This document shows, in pieces, positions 34,977 through 44,483 of a stretch of DNA of 64,000 bases (positions are counted from its first letter, which is position 1; every line of letters begins with the position of its first letter). A model generated the notes under the pieces. That model worked only from the letters and a program-made list of their open reading frames with translations. It was not told the DNA's origin and did not search any database. The position numbers and the translations under genes are program-made. This DNA comes from Agriterribacter humi (lineage in GTDB: Bacteria; Bacteroidota; Bacteroidia; Chitinophagales; Chitinophagaceae). The stretch lies in assembly GCF_009192765.1 (NCBI RefSeq), contig NZ_VOHQ01000001.1:62001-126000 (forward strand). Reading direction: 5' to 3'.

Positions 34977-35933
34977 TTATCTCAGCCACCCCATTTTATC
35001 CCAATAGGGCAGGTTAAGAAAAGCCGGATCGGGATAAGCCAGTGATTGTGCGGCAGCCAGTTGGTCATTTTTAAGATAACAACCATTGGCCGCTGCAAGC
35101 GATTGCTTTAAATAGTCAAGCTTATCCATACCAACCAGCACCGATGACACCTGTGGAAAAGACAACGCAAATTTTACCGCCAGCTCAGGCAGGTTCGTAA
35201 AATTGCCATTTAACAGGCCCTGGTACTGTTGAATATGTTTCTCCACCGGCGCCAGCATGGGATGCAAACCCGTGCCCCTGTTGCTCAACAAGCCCTTTAA
35301 TAAAACCGACCGTACTACTATGCCCACACCTTTCTCTTCCGCAAGACCAAACAAAGATTGCTGCCGCTGATCCATCAGGTTAAAAGGCAATTGCACTACA
35401 TTCCATACACCATGCGCTATTACCCTTTTTGATTCTTCGGCTGAATAGGTGGATACGCCAATAGACCGCACCATACCTTTTGCTTTCAGCTTTTGCATTT
35501 CCTCAGCAATCATATCCCGGTCTAATATCTCCATATCACCCTGGTGCAACATGTACAAATCAATATAATCTGTTTGCAGCGCTTTCAAGCTTTCTTCAAG
35601 CGATTGATGAATGATCTTTCTTAACGTCTCATCGTCCGGCAGATTTCCTTTCTCATCCCTGAAATGCCTGCACTTGGTACATAGTACAATTTCATCTCTT
35701 CGCCCTGCAAACGCCTTTCCCATAATATTTTCACTCACACCATACAATCTTGCCGTATCAAAAAAATTAAAGCCACTATCCAACGCCGTTAGTAAAAGTT
35801 GCACCGCATCTCTTTCCGGCAGCATATCTTCCTCCCACTTTACTCCAATGCCATAGGGCAATCCAATTTCTACCCCACCAAAGGCTATCTCCGAAACTGC
35901 TATGCCGGTATTTCCTAAAAATCTACGCTGCAT
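34977..35933 (-). CDS. Aldo/keto reductase
   Basis: This 318-residue protein opens RRFLGNTGIAVSEIAFGGVEIG, the standard AKR start. The catalytic residues are Asp and Tyr in NFFDTARLYGVSE (about residues 56-68), Lys in IVLCTKCRHF and His in YMLHQGD. VLVGMDKLDYLKQSL near the C-terminus binds NADP in the family. It is probably an NADPH-dependent reductase or dehydrogenase of a sugar-like aldehyde or lactol (L-fucose/galactose dehydrogenase-like AKRs have this length). It starts 3 bases before the aldolase stop, so the two are tightly linked. Confidence 0.88.
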   Translation of the reverse strand: MQRRFLGNTGIAVSEIAFGGVEIGLPYGIGVKWEEDMLPERDAVQLLLTALDSGFNFFDTARLYGVSENIMGKAFAGRRDEIVLCTKCRHFRDEKGNLPDDETLRKIIHQSLEESLKALQTDYIDLYMLHQGDMEILDRDMIAEEMQKLKAKGMVRSIGVSTYSAEESKRVIAHGVWNVVQLPFNLMDQRQQSLFGLAEEKGVGIVVRSVLLKGLLSNRGTGLHPMLAPVEKHIQQYQGLLNGNFTNLPELAVKFALSFPQVSSVLVGMDKLDYLKQSLAAANGCYLKNDQLAAAQSLAYPDPAFLNLPYWDKMGWLR

Positions 35934-35936
35934 CGT

Positions 35937-36746
35937 TTATTGTTTTTCTAAATAGGAACTATTGTTTGTTTGGTTTGACCCGTTAAAAGCTTCGATCAAT
36001 GAGCTGTAATAATTTTTTAACCCTACCACATCAGCTCCGATACTTACAAACTGGTAGCCTGTTTCATTCAGTTCTTTTAAATTACCCGCACCACCCACTG
36101 TACCGGCAAACTTCCCGTGCTTCCTCGCTGCTTCTGCAATTCTTATTCTTGTTTCAACTAGCTTCGGGTGATCCCATACACCGGGAGCTTCGATGCCCTG
36201 GCTGAAATCGCCCGGACCAAAAAACAACATATCATATCCCGGCAACGCGGCAATAGCTTCCAGCTCTTCCAATGGTTCCGGATCTTCTATTTGCAGAATG
36301 GTAAACCTTTGCTGGTTGGCTTCCTTTAAATACACATTAAAATCAACGCCTGTATAACCACCATCGGCATTGCCACCATCAATCGCTCTTCTGCCCACGG
36401 GATGAAAACGCGTGTGATGCACAATTTCCTTTGCATCCGCCAGGCTCATAATATGCGGCACCATAATGCCTGTAGCATCTAACTCCAATGGTTTTATATA
36501 GTTGTTATACGCCCCGCGCGGCACACGAACAAGTATATCCGTATCATGCGCTTTGGTAGCCCAAACGGAAGCCGCAAGTGCCGACCAGTCCTGGCCAATA
36601 TGTTCCTGGTCTACCCACACGCAATCAAATCCCGCCAGGGCTGCTATTTCACATACCTTAGGGTCAGTGAGATTGATTTTAATACAACTGACGGTTTCGC
36701 CTGCACGAAGTTTTTTTAGTACCCTGCTTTTTCGCATTTGCATCAT
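35937..36746 (-). CDS. HpcH/HpaI-type class II aldolase
   Basis: This 269-residue TIM-barrel protein has KLRAGETVSCIKINLTDPKVCEIAALAGFDCVWVDQEH (about residues 12-49), RVPRGAYNNYIKPLELDATGIMVPHI, metal ligands in LQIEDPEPLEEL (Glu) and FFGPGDFSQGI (Asp), and the catalytic Arg in HPVGRRAIDGG. These enzymes cleave 2-keto-3-deoxy sugar acids or 4-hydroxy-2-oxo acids to pyruvate plus an aldehyde. I chose the ATG at 36746; the frame extends 10 codons further. In this operon it is the best candidate for the carbon-carbon bond-cleaving step. Confidence 0.88.
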   Translation of the reverse strand: MMQMRKSRVLKKLRAGETVSCIKINLTDPKVCEIAALAGFDCVWVDQEHIGQDWSALAASVWATKAHDTDILVRVPRGAYNNYIKPLELDATGIMVPHIMSLADAKEIVHHTRFHPVGRRAIDGGNADGGYTGVDFNVYLKEANQQRFTILQIEDPEPLEELEAIAALPGYDMLFFGPGDFSQGIEAPGVWDHPKLVETRIRIAEAARKHGKFAGTVGGAGNLKELNETGYQFVSIGADVVGLKNYYSSLIEAFNGSNQTNNSSYLEKQ

Positions 36747-36824
36747 AATTGAATAACTTTTAAATATCCCTTTCAACTTCTATTCCGGATATTTCGCTAA
36801 AAACAAACTCCGGATAACATTTTT

Positions 36825-38348
36825 TCAGGAACGCCCCGGCTCAGGTTTAAACAATAACCGGTCTGCATAACTTAATACAATACCCGCAACAATACCCGTT
36901 ACCAGCGATACAGGCATGATCCATAATACAGTAATTCCAAAAGCGCTCCAGAACGCAACTGCAATAGCTACCGCTACCGCTATAATGCCCGCCCAAAAAG
37001 TTGCTCTTCCGGTTGCAAAAGGTACAAAAAGCGCCATGAAAAAAAGCACAAACAAAGGAGCAACGAAAAGATTAACCACCTTCATAATCACATCCAATAA
37101 ATTACCAGGCACTTCCCCCACAAAAAAGCTAAGGGCCATTACAATAATCCCCGTGAGGTAAGAAAGTTTTTTTACCTGCTTCAGCGGATCCGGAGCAGGC
37201 GCCGTCTTTTTCCGGAACCTTTTAACGATATCTTCCGCTATAACCGAGGAAACACTATTCAGCCCGGCAGACATGCTCGACATGGCCGCTGCCAGTAAGC
37301 CCGCTATAACCAGCCCGGATACGCCGGGGGGCAGTCCTATCATTATAAACCGTGGGAAAAGTGTATCTGCCTGCGCATTAAGACTTTTGCCTTCAAGCAG
37401 AAAATCCTCGTTGCTGGTAAAAAAAGCAAGCATTGCCAACCCAACCAAAGCAAGGAGAATATATGCGATGATATTGGAATACAGGGATATTCTGAATGAT
37501 TTGCGCGCCGTATGGATATCTTTCGTTGACAGGTAACGTTGTACTGCCATCTGGTCTGAACCCGAAGTGCACACATACCATACAAAAAGCACCAGCACGG
37601 CGTTTCCAAGGGTTGTGCGTTCTAAGGGGTCAAAACCCAGCCGCAGGGCGTCCCAGTGCGCCGGCCATTCGGCAGGGAATATCGCCGTAAATGATCCCAA
37701 TTGAAAACATACCACAACAATGCTCAGCAATGCACCGCCGAGAAAAATAAACGATTGTATAACATCGGTTACCACTACGGCTTTCAATCCACCCATAGAA
37801 GTATAAAAAATGGTGACAACAGTAAGTAAAGCGCCAATCCAGGGCACATACGAGCGGTCGAATTGTATTACGGAATACAAGGCCACATCTACTGTTACAT
37901 AAATGATAGTGGCCATCCATAGCAGCCGCAGCGAAAGAAACATGAAAATAGCCAGCATGCGCACACTCAATCCCAGCTTTTGTTCCAGTATTTCATAAGC
38001 GCTTGTTACATTCATTTTCATGAAACGTGGAATAAGCCACCACCCTACCACATAGTATACTAAAGGGAATGCAAGTATACCCGTAAAAATTACAGGCCCA
38101 TGCTGGATCAATTCCCCTGGATAAGTGAGATAGCTCAGTGTACTCATCAACGTGGCAAACAGCGATATACCTACGGCGGTAGGATTCATCTTCCTTCCGC
38201 CCAGCAAATAGTCGTCCTTCGTTTTATTTTTACGCGAATAAAACCAGCCGATAAAAAGCATACCAGCACCATAAGCAAGCAAAACGATCCAGTCTACAAA
38301 AGTGAGTGTTGTGCCGGTAACGGGGACTTTGATCAGGTGAAAAATCAT
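36825..38348 (-). CDS. Sodium:solute symporter (SSS family)
   Basis: This 507-residue protein has about 13 membrane spans. Family marks include FYSRKNKTKDDYLLGGRKMNPTAVGISLFATLMSTLSYLTYPGE (about residues 36-79), SGSDQMAVQRYLSTKDIHTARKSF (about 263-286) and LVIAGLLAAAMSSMSAGLNSVSSVIAEDIVKRF (about 356-388), where the conserved Ser residues bind sodium in SSS transporters. It is closest to the sugar/sialic-acid/sodium type of this family. It is the first gene of its operon, and a regulated promoter lies at 38402-38466. It probably brings the breakdown product into the cytoplasm. Confidence 0.92.
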   Translation of the reverse strand: MIFHLIKVPVTGTTLTFVDWIVLLAYGAGMLFIGWFYSRKNKTKDDYLLGGRKMNPTAVGISLFATLMSTLSYLTYPGELIQHGPVIFTGILAFPLVYYVVGWWLIPRFMKMNVTSAYEILEQKLGLSVRMLAIFMFLSLRLLWMATIIYVTVDVALYSVIQFDRSYVPWIGALLTVVTIFYTSMGGLKAVVVTDVIQSFIFLGGALLSIVVVCFQLGSFTAIFPAEWPAHWDALRLGFDPLERTTLGNAVLVLFVWYVCTSGSDQMAVQRYLSTKDIHTARKSFRISLYSNIIAYILLALVGLAMLAFFTSNEDFLLEGKSLNAQADTLFPRFIMIGLPPGVSGLVIAGLLAAAMSSMSAGLNSVSSVIAEDIVKRFRKKTAPAPDPLKQVKKLSYLTGIIVMALSFFVGEVPGNLLDVIMKVVNLFVAPLFVLFFMALFVPFATGRATFWAGIIAVAVAIAVAFWSAFGITVLWIMPVSLVTGIVAGIVLSYADRLLFKPEPGRS

Positions 38349-38401
38349 TTGTTGAGGTTTATTTAGCCAAATATCTGCTGTTATGAATAGTTACTCCTTT
38401 C

Positions 38402-38466
38402 CAAAAATACCTTTCCTGTTTTAACACCGCTGTTACTTTCATCCAGATATATGATACTATTTTTCA
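38402..38466 (-). promoter_or_regulatory. Regulated promoter of the symporter operon
   Basis: Read leftward, TATTTTTG (38409-38402) matches the -7 consensus TAnnTTTG and lies 53 bases upstream of the start codon. After 24 bp come two half-sites on the plus strand, TACTTTCATCCA (38434-38445) and TACTATTTTTCA (38455-38466), whose starts are 21 bp apart. The proximal half-site takes the place of a -33 box. Layout and spacing are the same as at 55050-55114 and 63739-63803. Confidence 0.8.
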
Positions 38467-38545
38467 GCGCAGGCAGCCGGTAGTGGTTGTGCATTATCCG
38501 GAGAACCCGCGATTTCGTGGCTTTATACCGGTACCCGGCATTTAT

Positions 38546-40879
38546 TTATGCAAGCCGTGTAAAACCTGTGCCGGCAGTATGGCTTCCTGTTTCCTCCGCG
38601 AGGGTGCCATCCGTAATGATCTTTTCCATACCGGCAAACACATCATCTAAAGCTTCCAGCAATAGTGCCATATGCTTTTCTTCATGCGCATACATCAGGT
38701 AAAAGATTGATGAAACCAAAAATCCTTTTTCCAGCATTTTGCGGATATAGAGGGTTTTCGCTGCCGGCGCATTTTCTGCCAGTCGAAAAGTTAACACAGG
38801 CGTGGAAGGCATTCCTCCTATTTCAATTGCACAGGACGGATACCGGCCTGCTATTTCCTTTAATGCCCGTTGAAATTTTATACCTTTCTCCCACACCACC
38901 TGCTGCACATTTAAATCCTGCATTTTTTTGAGCACAGCCAAGGCCGCCGCGGTACCCACGCCATCCGTCCAGTAGCTGGATGAAATAAAGCTGGTATCGG
39001 CCTCATCCATCACCTCCTCACGGCCAATGATAGCCGCAAAAGGAAAACCATTGCTCATGGCTTTTGCATACACAACCATATCGGGTTCCACTCCTGTTTT
39101 TGACAGTGCTCCCGGAAATCCATATCGCAATCCGCTGGTAATTTCATCCACCACAAACACCGCATTTTTTTGTGTGCACTTTTCCCGGATCCTTTTCAAA
39201 AAATCATCCTGGGGAAACTGCGATCGCATGGGCTCCATCACAACCGAGGCAAAATTATCGCCCAATGCATCTATCGCCGCTTCAAAAGAATTCCAGTCAT
39301 TATATTGAAAAGGTACTGAAGTTCCTGCCAGCTCCCGTGGTACGCCTTTTGGTTGTAAGCCCGGTAACAAATGTCCGTCCAATGCACCGGTAGCACCTAT
39401 GTTGGCAGCAAGATACCAGTCGTGCCAGCCATGGTACCCGCAAAAAGCTATGCCGCTTTTACCGGTTGAAGCCCTGGCTATGCGTACCGCCATCGCCATC
39501 GCATCCCCGCCGCCACGCGCATAACGTACTTTACCGGCCCAGGGATGCAGTTGGAGTAGCTTATCCGCTAATTCTACTTCCTGCGGATTAACAAGCGAAC
39601 AATAAGTACCGGCTGTCAGCCTCCTTTGTACAGCGGCATTAACATCCTCATCGGCATAACCTAATAATACAGCCCCAATCCCTCCTGCAAAATCAATAAA
39701 ACGCCGGCCAGTCATATCCCACACTTCGCAGCCCGAACAACGGGAAAAATAAGATGGCCATTGCTGTGGGTCAAACATTTCGGCCCGCTTGGATAACAAA
39801 CCTGTTCCGCCGGAAATAACAGTACGTGCCTGTTTCCATAAACCCGGCCCGGATATATCTTCCGGTACTGATTGCTGTGGGAGATGGGGTTTTAGTAAAC
39901 GCAGCGCATTGTTCAGAAAAATATCTTCCACATCCTTTTTTGTTAAGCCTTCGTCTTCACAGGCTTCACGAAGCGACAGGAGAGATTCTATTCCAATCAA
40001 CGTCATATCATTGGCGGTCGGCGGCTGGTAGTTTTTTTGAATAAGTTCCGGGTGAAGCCAGAAGAAATGGTTGCCGGTGGTAATACACCGTCCCCGCATT
40101 TCGCTTACCGCAAAATCAGATCCCCAGAGTATGCGTTTCGGGCCTAATGTTTTGATGGCCGCTTTAAAAGATTCCGCTTCGCAAATGGCCGATGTGTCCA
40201 CTACTACATTATCCAGATCAGCAATTGCATGTAAACCGCTCCGGGCATTGCGGTAATTGAAGCTTCGCGCAATATGCGCCAAAATTAACTGTGCCCGGGG
40301 ATAGGTACGGCATAACCTGCGTATTTCTTTCTGGTTATCCGCATCATCTATGGCTCCGTCACGAACAATATGCAGCAACATCACTCCTTTTATCTCGTGT
40401 AATATTTCCCACATCCATTCCGGAGCGTATTCGGTTATAGAAGCATTCATGGTATCCGGACGGGAAGCGTAACAATGATATACTTTAAGTCCGCAAAACA
40501 AACCACTTCGCAATTGCGCTGCAACCTGAACCGGGTCATCTCCGGGCGAAGCCACCATCAACGACCGGCTCAGTTCCGTGGCTTTTTGCCGGACTTCCTT
40601 TGCCACCCATGCATTCATCGCATCGCGATCAGCGGTTTTTCGGGGCATTCCAAAATAGAGTCCATGAATTTTTCTGGCAGGCATATAACGCTGCAGGGCA
40701 TTGCGGTGTTCCTCACAACCCAGTTGTTCAATGCCATCCAGGAACACCCACTCTCCTTTTGGAAAATGTGCTGCACGATAAGGATGCACATGAATGTCGA
40801 ATACCTCTCCGGGAATAAAACCCTGCAATTGAGCAGCAAGCACACGATCAGTATCAGTAAGCTCCTTTTGAAAAAACAT
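38546..40879 (-). CDS. Amidohydrolase - class III aminotransferase fusion
   Basis: This 777-residue cytoplasmic protein has an N-terminal metal-dependent hydrolase of the Amidohydro_2 type (about residues 20-330; VFDIHVHP metal site, LLHIVRDG, ILAHIARSFN and ILWGSDFAVSE with the catalytic Asp). It is joined to a glutamate-1-semialdehyde-type aminotransferase (about 345-760; FIDFAGGIGAVLLGYADEDV, FCGYHGWHDWYLA, VFVVDEITSGLRYGFPG and the PLP lysine in VVYAKAMSNGFP). I know both families as separate proteins but not this fusion. It suggests that a lactone, amide or decarboxylation step is channelled to a transamination. It lies 12 bases after the HEAT lipoprotein gene, the last gene of the susC operon. 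Confidence 0.88.
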   Translation of the reverse strand: MFFQKELTDTDRVLAAQLQGFIPGEVFDIHVHPYRAAHFPKGEWVFLDGIEQLGCEEHRNALQRYMPARKIHGLYFGMPRKTADRDAMNAWVAKEVRQKATELSRSLMVASPGDDPVQVAAQLRSGLFCGLKVYHCYASRPDTMNASITEYAPEWMWEILHEIKGVMLLHIVRDGAIDDADNQKEIRRLCRTYPRAQLILAHIARSFNYRNARSGLHAIADLDNVVVDTSAICEAESFKAAIKTLGPKRILWGSDFAVSEMRGRCITTGNHFFWLHPELIQKNYQPPTANDMTLIGIESLLSLREACEDEGLTKKDVEDIFLNNALRLLKPHLPQQSVPEDISGPGLWKQARTVISGGTGLLSKRAEMFDPQQWPSYFSRCSGCEVWDMTGRRFIDFAGGIGAVLLGYADEDVNAAVQRRLTAGTYCSLVNPQEVELADKLLQLHPWAGKVRYARGGGDAMAMAVRIARASTGKSGIAFCGYHGWHDWYLAANIGATGALDGHLLPGLQPKGVPRELAGTSVPFQYNDWNSFEAAIDALGDNFASVVMEPMRSQFPQDDFLKRIREKCTQKNAVFVVDEITSGLRYGFPGALSKTGVEPDMVVYAKAMSNGFPFAAIIGREEVMDEADTSFISSSYWTDGVGTAAALAVLKKMQDLNVQQVVWEKGIKFQRALKEIAGRYPSCAIEIGGMPSTPVLTFRLAENAPAAKTLYIRKMLEKGFLVSSIFYLMYAHEEKHMALLLEALDDVFAGMEKIITDGTLAEETGSHTAGTGFTRLA

Positions 40880-40891
40880 GATATATACAGA

Positions 40892-41863
40892 CTAATTTTT
40901 GTTATTCATTCTGCCGGATATCTTTAAAATGGCATAGGCAGCAGATGCCTGCACATCGGCATCATCTGCTGCCACGCCTGTTGGATCTGTATTACGCATC
41001 CAACCCGTAAGAAGAGGCAAATGTTGTTCGCCGCCTGCAACAACCAGTCCTGCCGCTATATCCATTCTTACCCCTTTATCTTTTTTGCTGCTGAAAGCAA
41101 GCAACCTGCCGAAGATCTTTTTATACGTTTCTCCGGTCTTCGCTTCCGGGGGAGCAGTAAGCAATGCCGCATTTAAAAAGCTGATTTCAGCTTCTGCGCC
41201 AGCAGGCAACGCCAGCGCCCTATCCTGTAAAATGTCCCAGTCTTCCATTTCCAGGTTACCGCTATTGCGCAGCACATATGCGGCTATACGTTGCTGTAAT
41301 ATATCCTCATTTGCATCCAGCAGCCTGCCCAGGAAATATTTTTTAGCCGACTGCATAGAATCGGTATTGGTATAAGCAATAGCCCAGTACGCATAAGCGG
41401 CAAGGCTTTTAATGCTACTTTTCAACGCGTCCTGCGTTTCAAACGGATAATCAGGCAACGGCGACATTTCTAATTTTGCCATGGTTTCAATGGCATGTAT
41501 CCTGTCTCTGCCTGCTGTATCCAAAAAAGCATTTACAATTTGTTTTTTGTATTGGGCGGCTTCAGCACTATCGCTAAGCTGCGCAAGCACCCTCCATATA
41601 CCGATACGATATTGTGGTTTTTCGTGAAACAACTCCAACTCTTTTAAAAAAGCTTGCTTAACGCCGGGTGCATTTCCTGTCCATATTAAAAACTCTGCTG
41701 CATGCACTTTTACCCACTCGGATTGTGTTCGCATGACCGTTCGAAGTGCTTCAATAGATTCTTCTTTTAGTTCAGGGTTTACGATTGATGTTTTTTTTGA
41801 AGCATTATCACAACCCGTCATAAAGTAAAATATAAAAAGGATTAGAAAAGATAGCCTGATCAA
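40892..41863 (-). CDS. HEAT-repeat lipoprotein
   Basis: This 323-residue protein has a lipobox MTGC (Cys near residue 18) and then helical HEAT-like repeats throughout (for example ALRTVMRTQSEWVKVHAAEFL and RIAAYVLRNSGNLEMEDWDIL). Similar domains occur fused to PVC-type propellers. No catalytic motif is seen; a scaffold or adaptor role at the periplasmic face is the most that can be said. It lies directly upstream of the fusion gene. Confidence 0.75.
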   Translation of the reverse strand: MIRLSFLILFIFYFMTGCDNASKKTSIVNPELKEESIEALRTVMRTQSEWVKVHAAEFLIWTGNAPGVKQAFLKELELFHEKPQYRIGIWRVLAQLSDSAEAAQYKKQIVNAFLDTAGRDRIHAIETMAKLEMSPLPDYPFETQDALKSSIKSLAAYAYWAIAYTNTDSMQSAKKYFLGRLLDANEDILQQRIAAYVLRNSGNLEMEDWDILQDRALALPAGAEAEISFLNAALLTAPPEAKTGETYKKIFGRLLAFSSKKDKGVRMDIAAGLVVAGGEQHLPLLTGWMRNTDPTGVAADDADVQASAAYAILKISGRMNNKN

Positions 41864-42228
41864 CGAATATGTGGTTTAAGATGTTCGATTAAAATTTGCT
41901 ATTTATAGTTTGTTGGGAATTCTATTCGGATTTCGGATTCCCGGTTTCGGATTTAATTTTATCTGTCATTGGCAGGCACGAACCATCTATTGTTTATCGT
42001 TTGATCATAGCGAAGATAGATGCTTCCCTGCCTTGCCGGCAGGCAAGCTGCGTCAGCATGACAAGCAATAGTATGTGGCTGAACTGTAGTACAAGATCCG
42101 AACTCCATCTCTACAGTTTGTCTTTGGCAGGCATTACCCATCCGCACTTTATTTGTTTCTTGTGATTTGGTTCTTCTCATTTACATCCTTACTTCAACAC
42201 TTATACCTCATGCCTGATACCTGCTACC
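41864..42228. other. Gene-free stretch with dispersed repeat and palindrome
   Basis: TTTCGGATTTAATTTTATCTG...GGCACGAACCATCTATTG (41945-41990) is found again in inverted orientation at 63858-63912. GCCTTGCCGGCAGGC (42031-42045) is a palindrome of the LPAGQAG-coding type. ATACCTCATGCCTGATACCTGCTACCTCATACCTCACC (42202-42240) is a degenerate heptamer array. No gene is seen, although the frame of transcription continues from the upstream dioxygenase. Confidence 0.6.
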
Positions 42229-42987
42229 TCATACCTCACCCCTTCTTTCTTCCTGCAATTGTTTCATATATCTTTCCTTTGCATCCACATCTTCCTTTGC
42301 CGATGCACCAAAATAAATGAGTCCCATGGCGCGGCGGGAACGCGTAATACTTTTATTTCCTTCCGCGCGGTGAATGGTAAGCGCATGATGAATCAAAAGA
42401 TCTCCTGGTTTTGCAGGCATCGGTACTTCGTTTGCAATATCTTCTTCTGTACCAAAATCTGTTATGCCCTGCGAGAAACCAAGCGTCTGCGTTTTACCAT
42501 GCGGGCGCATACCTTTAAGATGTGAACCTTTTACATAATGCACACAGCCATTGTCTCCGTCCACTTCTTCAAGTGCAAGCCACATCGTAACGGCGTGTGC
42601 AGGTTTCAGCATGAAATAATATCCGTCCTGGTGCGGGGGTGTGGCTTTTCCAATCCGTGGTGGCTTATTAAAATACTCCACTGTTTTTGCAATCGCCTTA
42701 TCGCTTAATAATGTTTCTGCAATTTCTTCAAATTTGCTGCCTACTGCAAGAGACTGGAAATAAGGGTCGTACTTTTCCATATCCTGCATTTGCTTTAATG
42801 TAGAAGGATCATTTTGATCTTCATAAAAATAATGTCCGGTTGACATAGAAGGAATTTTTTCCGAAATAAACCGCTTTACATTCTCATTCATGGTTTTAAC
42901 CTCTTCCGGGGAAAGAAACCCGGGGATGAATACATAGCCGTCTCTGTCAAATGATTCTTTCAGGGTTTTAAAATTCAACGCCGACAT
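42229..42987 (-). CDS. Phytanoyl-CoA dioxygenase (PhyH) family protein
   Basis: This 252-residue Fe(II)/2-oxoglutarate-dependent dioxygenase has the iron ligands H-x-D in PPHQDGYYF (about residues 116-124) and a distal His in LLIHHALTIHRAEGNKS, and an Arg (SITRSRRAMGLIYF) for 2-oxoglutarate. AHAVTMWLALEEVDGDNGCVHYVKGSHLKG is typical of the family. It probably hydroxylates a small polar molecule in this catabolic setting rather than phytanoyl-CoA. It lies 9 bases after the propeller glycosidase-like gene. Confidence 0.88.
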   Translation of the reverse strand: MSALNFKTLKESFDRDGYVFIPGFLSPEEVKTMNENVKRFISEKIPSMSTGHYFYEDQNDPSTLKQMQDMEKYDPYFQSLAVGSKFEEIAETLLSDKAIAKTVEYFNKPPRIGKATPPHQDGYYFMLKPAHAVTMWLALEEVDGDNGCVHYVKGSHLKGMRPHGKTQTLGFSQGITDFGTEEDIANEVPMPAKPGDLLIHHALTIHRAEGNKSITRSRRAMGLIYFGASAKEDVDAKERYMKQLQEERRGEV

Positions 42988-42996
42988 AAGTTTTTA

Positions 42997-44478
42997 TTAA
43001 TTAAATTTTAAAGAATATAAATCAGCATCCTTCAAATAAATTTTTAGCTTAACGGGCTTTCCTTCCAGTGAGGAAACATCCTCCTTCCCATTCCATGATA
43101 CAATGCGTTTAATTTCATTTCCAATAATTTCCTGCGAATCGTTTAATGTATAACCCCGGACAGGTTTGTTTTTTTCGTCCAGTATTTCTATGCGAACGGA
43201 TCCTGCAGCAGATGTTGAATAATTAATTTCCAGTTCCTTTCCTTTAAATTTGAAGGGTTTTGTTATCACTTCACCGCCTTTCAAGCCGGCATTTAACGAT
43301 GCAAAGCCGTCTAAACGCAATGAATACCGTTTAATGTGCGCGGTTGGCTGCGCATAGCTTTCATTTACATATACCGATAATTCTGAAGGACTGGTTTGTA
43401 CTACATTCAATACAGGGTAATTAGAACGGGATACCCAATTTTCCAAGCCGATGCCAGGCCGAATGAATGATTCCATAAAAGTTCTGTCATAATTATTTCC
43501 GCCGCGGGTGGTCATTAAAATGGCATCGGAACAATCTTTAAAATAATTAGGATTTACATTCAACGCTTTCGCCTGCTCATCCGTCAGCACTTGTCTTTTA
43601 GGCATAAACCTTGCACCTATGGCCAGGTAAATGTGCGGAGCTCTGAAATAAGGACTTGTTTGATTGGTATACAAATGATCCAACGGTGTATTACCAAAAG
43701 TCATGTTAACGGGATTTGTCCAGTTGATAAAATCTTTAGAAGTAGTTCTGCTTACAGACCTGTAGCCTTTGTACAGCGTAAAGCCCCCATCACTCCATGT
43801 TCTGAAATAGCAAACATACTGTTGCTCGCTTTCCGACCAGAACGCTACATTTTGCGAATCAAAAACCCCTGTTTTAAATACAGCCGCTTCCTGTGCTTTT
43901 TTCCAGTGAATTCCGTCGGCCGAAACAAATGCAAACAACCCTGTTTTGCCGGTTCCTCCAACAGCCTTAAATCTCTCACTTGCCTTTGCATCCGGGTTGG
44001 CATCCAGGAAGGGACTAAAATTATGCGTTGCAGGAGCCACATGAGCCAGGATCACGTTATTATTCATGGTACCATTAATCGTATAGATGCCAAGATCCGG
44101 CTTTACCCAGTTGAAGCCATCAGATGATTCGGCATAACAGGTTACTTCATTGTCATTCCCATCCTTACCAGCTTCCCTTATTCCCCGATAGTACAATTTA
44201 TATTGACTGCTGTCCTTTATGATAGTACAATAACCAGAAAAATTTCCTTCCCAGGGATTATCAAACTTTAAAACAACGCCTTCATTCCTGGGAGTATGGA
44301 GTTCCTGCGTTACATTATTCAGCTTATAGATCAGATATTGATCTACAAAAAGCTCCCTGTTGCTTCCAACTTGTAAGGGCCTGGAATCTTGCGCAAATAA
44401 ATGGATATTACCCAGCATCAATACAGCAGGCAATATTAAGCTCCAATAACGAATCCTATTTCTGAAATAACTACCCAC
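42997..44478 (-). CDS. Exported five-bladed-propeller glycosidase-like protein
   Basis: This 493-residue protein has a signal peptide (about residues 1-30, ending NIHLFAQ). The region from about 35 to 350 alternates blades with motifs such as VGSNRELFVDQYLIY, YKLYYRGIREAGKDG, CYAESSDGFNWVKPDLGI and FVSADGIHWKKAQ, as in the GH32/43/68-type or DUF1083-like propellers. A C-terminal beta-sandwich (about 375-493) probably binds carbohydrate. The exact substrate and the catalytic acids cannot be assigned. It is coupled to the sialidase gene upstream by a 5-base gap. Confidence 0.75.
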   Translation of the reverse strand: MGSYFRNRIRYWSLILPAVLMLGNIHLFAQDSRPLQVGSNRELFVDQYLIYKLNNVTQELHTPRNEGVVLKFDNPWEGNFSGYCTIIKDSSQYKLYYRGIREAGKDGNDNEVTCYAESSDGFNWVKPDLGIYTINGTMNNNVILAHVAPATHNFSPFLDANPDAKASERFKAVGGTGKTGLFAFVSADGIHWKKAQEAAVFKTGVFDSQNVAFWSESEQQYVCYFRTWSDGGFTLYKGYRSVSRTTSKDFINWTNPVNMTFGNTPLDHLYTNQTSPYFRAPHIYLAIGARFMPKRQVLTDEQAKALNVNPNYFKDCSDAILMTTRGGNNYDRTFMESFIRPGIGLENWVSRSNYPVLNVVQTSPSELSVYVNESYAQPTAHIKRYSLRLDGFASLNAGLKGGEVITKPFKFKGKELEINYSTSAAGSVRIEILDEKNKPVRGYTLNDSQEIIGNEIKRIVSWNGKEDVSSLEGKPVKLKIYLKDADLYSLKFN

Positions 44479-44483
44479 AAATA

